A DNA stretch of 64,000 bases from Paenibacillus sp. FSL R7-0345. GTDB taxonomy: Bacteria > Bacillota > Bacilli > Paenibacillales > Paenibacillaceae. Positions 61,708 to 64,000 of the stretch are shown here, one piece after another. The translations under genes were made by a program, and so were the position numbers. The notes under the pieces were generated by a model. The model searched no databases and was not told the DNA's origin. It worked only from the letters and a program-made list of their open reading frames with translations. The DNA lies in assembly GCF_038595055.1 (NCBI RefSeq), contig NZ_CP152002.1, positions 6,878,501-6,942,500 on the forward strand. Direction: 5' to 3'. Positions within the stretch are counted from its first letter, which is position 1, and the number at the start of each line of letters is the position of its first letter.

Positions 61708-62084
61708 GGGTACATCCTCTCCCCTCTATTGCTACTGCATCCAAGACTGAACGCCAAGCAACTAGCCCGGACTTCTCGCTTTCTCTTAGACTCCGCAGAG
61801 TGCTAAAAGGTTTCACTTTATTATATATACCGCCAAAAGTGCAGCTTATAAGCGCCAAGGGCCTCTGATTCTTGCAGATGACTACGAAAAGCACCGTGAG
61901 TCTCAGGAATATTTTGCAGCTTAAAAGAGTACAATAATAGAAGTAGTGCGTAACTGATGCTTATATCTGCCTTTTGCTTATAATTGTATCACATGCAGGC
62001 ATACCGCCCACATTTTTATTGGAGTAACCTGTATGAAATTATTTACAGCATCAGTATCTGTTCCACCGGAAAGGAGCAAGTATT

Positions 62085-62291
62085 ATGGAATCTTTTTCAA
62101 CGAGCATGGATCTTGTGCAATTTATCGGTAAGCTCGGTGACCTCAAGGATGAACACTATCATTTGCTGCTGGTACAGAGTGCTCTGGTCGAGCTTATGAT
62201 TGATAAGGGATTGTTCTCCCGTCAGGAGTTTGACCGCAAAATGGCCGAACTCGACCGGCTTATGGCTGGCTCACCTTATCCCATGGCGTAG
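62085..62291 (+). CDS. Small hypothetical protein (68 aa)
   Basis: A 68-residue helical protein with strong ribosome site AAAGGAG at 8 bases. LVQFIGKLGDLKDEHYHLLL and LIDKGLFSRQEFDRKM-like segments give an amphipathic helix pattern. It converges with walJ and overlaps its last 32 bases, which is why its coding status rests on the start signals. Function unknown. The gap 61708-62084 contains a TATAAT at 61979 that may be its promoter. Confidence 0.78.
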   Translation: MESFSTSMDLVQFIGKLGDLKDEHYHLLLVQSALVELMIDKGLFSRQEFDRKMAELDRLMAGSPYPMA

Positions 62292-63066
62292 GCCGGTCAT
62301 AGTAGGTATCACATAGTTTAAACTCACTGTCTTTGTAGAAGCAGCCCCGGTCCTCCATAGCTCCGCGTACCGACATTCTGGCCAAGTCAATCATATTATG
62401 ATCCAGGCTGAGATGCGCCAGATAGGTCCGTTTGGTCCGTCCGGTCAGAATCTCGCTTAACGCCGCCCCGGCCGCTTCATTGGAGAGATGGCCCATATCG
62501 CCAAGAATCCGCCGCTTCGTATTCCACGGGTAACGCCCCATCCGCAGCATCTCGATATCATGGTTGGCTTCCAGCACCAGCACGTCCGAGCCCTCCAGCG
62601 CCGCTCTGACTTTATCGCTGACATAGCCCAGATCTGTCGCTACGCACAGCTTCTCTTTGCCGTCATAGAAGTTATAGCCTACCGGTTCAGCAGCATCATG
62701 AGAGATGGCAAAGGACTCTACTCTCATACTGCCAAAATCACGATGCGTGCCGGTCTCGAGAAGAATCCGGTTATGCTCGGCGATTTTGCCTATTCCCTTG
62801 TCGATTGCCCCCCAGGTCTTGCTATTGGCGTAGATCGGCAGATCGTATTTACGCGCAACAGCCCCCAGTCCTTTTATGTGATCGGAATGCTCATGGGTAA
62901 CCAGAATTCCGTCTATATCCTTGCCTGTCAGCTCGCGCATACCCAGCAGCTCGTCAATCCGCTTGGCGCTGAGCCCTGCGTCAATCATCAGTGTTGTTTC
63001 CCCGTTGCGTACTACTGTCACGTTACCGGTAGAACCGCTGGACAGCACTGTAAATGAAATTCCCAT
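62260..63066 (-). CDS. walJ: Metallo-beta-lactamase-fold protein WalJ (YycJ)
   Basis: A 268-residue protein. The metal-binding motif is VTHEHSDHIKG (HxHxDH) near residue 57, and SFAISHDAAEPVGY and VLEANHD supply further ligands. It starts MGISFTVLSSGSTGN, as in YycJ. It is believed to be a 5'-exonuclease-like enzyme in DNA repair. Part of the wal cluster. Confidence 0.95.
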   Translation of the reverse strand: MGISFTVLSSGSTGNVTVVRNGETTLMIDAGLSAKRIDELLGMRELTGKDIDGILVTHEHSDHIKGLGAVARKYDLPIYANSKTWGAIDKGIGKIAEHNRILLETGTHRDFGSMRVESFAISHDAAEPVGYNFYDGKEKLCVATDLGYVSDKVRAALEGSDVLVLEANHDIEMLRMGRYPWNTKRRILGDMGHLSNEAAGAALSEILTGRTKRTYLAHLSLDHNMIDLARMSVRGAMEDRGCFYKDSEFKLCDTYYDRPTPWDKVSQP

Positions 63067-63080
63067 CTCTCCTGCTCCCT

Positions 63081-63833
63081 CTACTCTGTTGTCTTAGGAC
63101 TGATAATGTCCGCACTGATCGCATCCACGTAATAGGCGCTGCCGTCCTCCAGCCAGAATCTCCACATCGGTGAAGCCACCTGGCTTTCAGAGTTAAACAG
63201 CTCCCCGTAATAGCCCAGTTCAATCTCCTTCACTACCGCATCCGCCGGAAAATATTTCTCGATCAGACTGCTGAGCGCCTGGGAGGCCGGAAGCACCTTT
63301 TGCACATCCTTATTTTCGTTGACGCTGCCCGCTGCTACAATTTCAATTTTCGGCGAACGGTAAGCAACGATTTTCTGGTTGCTGTTGATCAGCTCCAGCT
63401 TCACCCGGAATAAGGAGTATTTCTGATCCACCAGCGGGTGAAGGACGAACTTGCCGACTTCGCTTTCCTGGGAATCAAAACGGTAGCCTGCGATATCCGG
63501 AATCTCTTCCTGCAGGGCATCGCTCAGCTCTGAGAAGGAAGAGTACATCAGTCCGCTGTCAATAGGCTCCTTCAGCTGGACCGGAAGATCATGCTGCTCC
63601 TCCCCGGAGTAAATATAGGTGATATCAGGCAGCTGAGGCGTAGCCGCGGGAATCGGGCAGAGTACACGAATGCCCTTCTGTTCCATTACGGCCTGCGTCT
63701 CTGCCGAGAGGGAAGTAAAATCCAGGTTGGCAGTGGCCTGATCGCGCAGATCCATCCACAGCTGATAGCACAGCAGCAGATTTAGAACCAGAAAAGCGTA
63801 AATCAGCACACTTTTTGCTCTGCCCCAGTCCAT
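63081..63833 (-). CDS. walI: Two-component regulatory accessory protein WalI (YycI)
   Basis: A 250-residue protein with one N-terminal helix (VLIYAFLVLNLLLCYQLW) and an extracytoplasmic YycI domain ending FWLEDGSAYYVDAISADII. Start follows GGAGGG. WalI and WalH restrain the WalK kinase that controls cell-wall metabolism. Confidence 0.93.
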   Translation of the reverse strand: MDWGRAKSVLIYAFLVLNLLLCYQLWMDLRDQATANLDFTSLSAETQAVMEQKGIRVLCPIPAATPQLPDITYIYSGEEQHDLPVQLKEPIDSGLMYSSFSELSDALQEEIPDIAGYRFDSQESEVGKFVLHPLVDQKYSLFRVKLELINSNQKIVAYRSPKIEIVAAGSVNENKDVQKVLPASQALSSLIEKYFPADAVVKEIELGYYGELFNSESQVASPMWRFWLEDGSAYYVDAISADIISPKTTE

Positions 63834-63881
63834 ACTTTCCCTCCTCTATGTTTATAACTCCGCAAATATTCATTATACCGT

Positions 63882-64000
63882 CTAGCTGATCGTAAGCACA
63901 CTTCCATCATTTAGGGTAACCCGCCATACCGGTGTAAGGCGCAGCGTTTCCCGCTGCAGCACAGGTATATACGCCGGAATCAGATCCTTCACTGCAGAAC
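63882..64000 (-). CDS. walH: WalH (YycH), C-terminal end only
   Basis: The last 38 residues (KDLIPAYIPVLQRETLRLTP then VWRVTLNDGSVL) followed by TAG at 63882. The gene continues beyond the window. It lies directly upstream of walI, as in Bacillus. Confidence 0.85.
   Translation of the reverse strand, partial: SAVKDLIPAYIPVLQRETLRLTPVWRVTLNDGSVLTIS

Noticed and set aside
1..64000. CRISPR array
   Set aside because: No regularly spaced direct repeats of 24-40 bases were seen.

Overview
The window looks like chromosomal DNA from a Paenibacillus-type Firmicute. Evidence: moderately GC-rich genes with strong AGGAGG ribosome sites, multi-domain secreted glucanases, YesM/YesN-type two-component control of an LplABC-type sugar transporter, AraR control of araBDA, and a walH-walI-walJ-htrA-rlmH neighbourhood as in Bacillales. 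No CRISPR array and no complete rRNA or tRNA gene was seen.

Region 1 (1-11.5 kb): a siderophore-type iron ABC transporter (two FecCD permeases and an ATPase, first gene cut by the window edge). Then a CycA-type amino-acid permease behind a glycine riboswitch and terminator. Then a Mef-like drug efflux MFS gene behind an antibiotic-attenuation leader (8-codon peptide MTPSMRLR and two terminators). Then the araBDA operon with divergent araR and AraR-type operators.

Region 2 (11.5-25.2 kb): an IS256-family insertion sequence with an 8-bp target duplication, sitting inside a short interspersed repeat. A beta-glucan utilisation locus follows: an apparently intracellular GH16 enzyme, two LplB/LplC-type permeases, a binding lipoprotein, a YesM/YesN-type sensor and regulator, and a large secreted GH16/Big2/CBM56-like laminarinase behind a cre-like site. 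A MetE-C-like protein lies between them.

Region 3 (25.2-30.2 kb): a copper-amine-oxidase-N-type surface protein, a P-loop kinase and nucleotidyltransferase pair behind a terminator leader, a DUF421 remnant, a VOC protein and a WYL regulator.

Region 4 (30.2-46.2 kb): a 16-kb genomic island bounded by 20-bp direct repeats. The right copy is the last codons of rlmH; the left copy encodes the same terminal residues GEPYHK-stop. Inside are two overlapping large serine recombinase genes, a primase-polymerase/helicase protein, an iteron-like repeat cluster, a RadC/JAMM protein, an XRE repressor, an orphan structured RNA, small unknown genes, and an AT-rich cargo gene coding for a TIR-like/P-loop ATPase fusion. 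Site, gene set and gene order strongly resemble staphylococcal SCC (ccr/cch) elements, here in a Paenibacillus-like host. This is the most exciting system in the window, with the TIR-ATPase as a probable defence cargo.

Region 5 (46.2-64 kb): rlmH, a small membrane protein, an ArsR regulator divergent from a 14-helix MFS pump, a CxxH/CxxC zinc protein, oligoendopeptidase F, a DUF2252 protein, cydABDC behind two Fnr/Rex-type palindromes, a YdjO-like protein, a cold-shock protein, HtrA, a small protein, walJ, walI and the end of walH.
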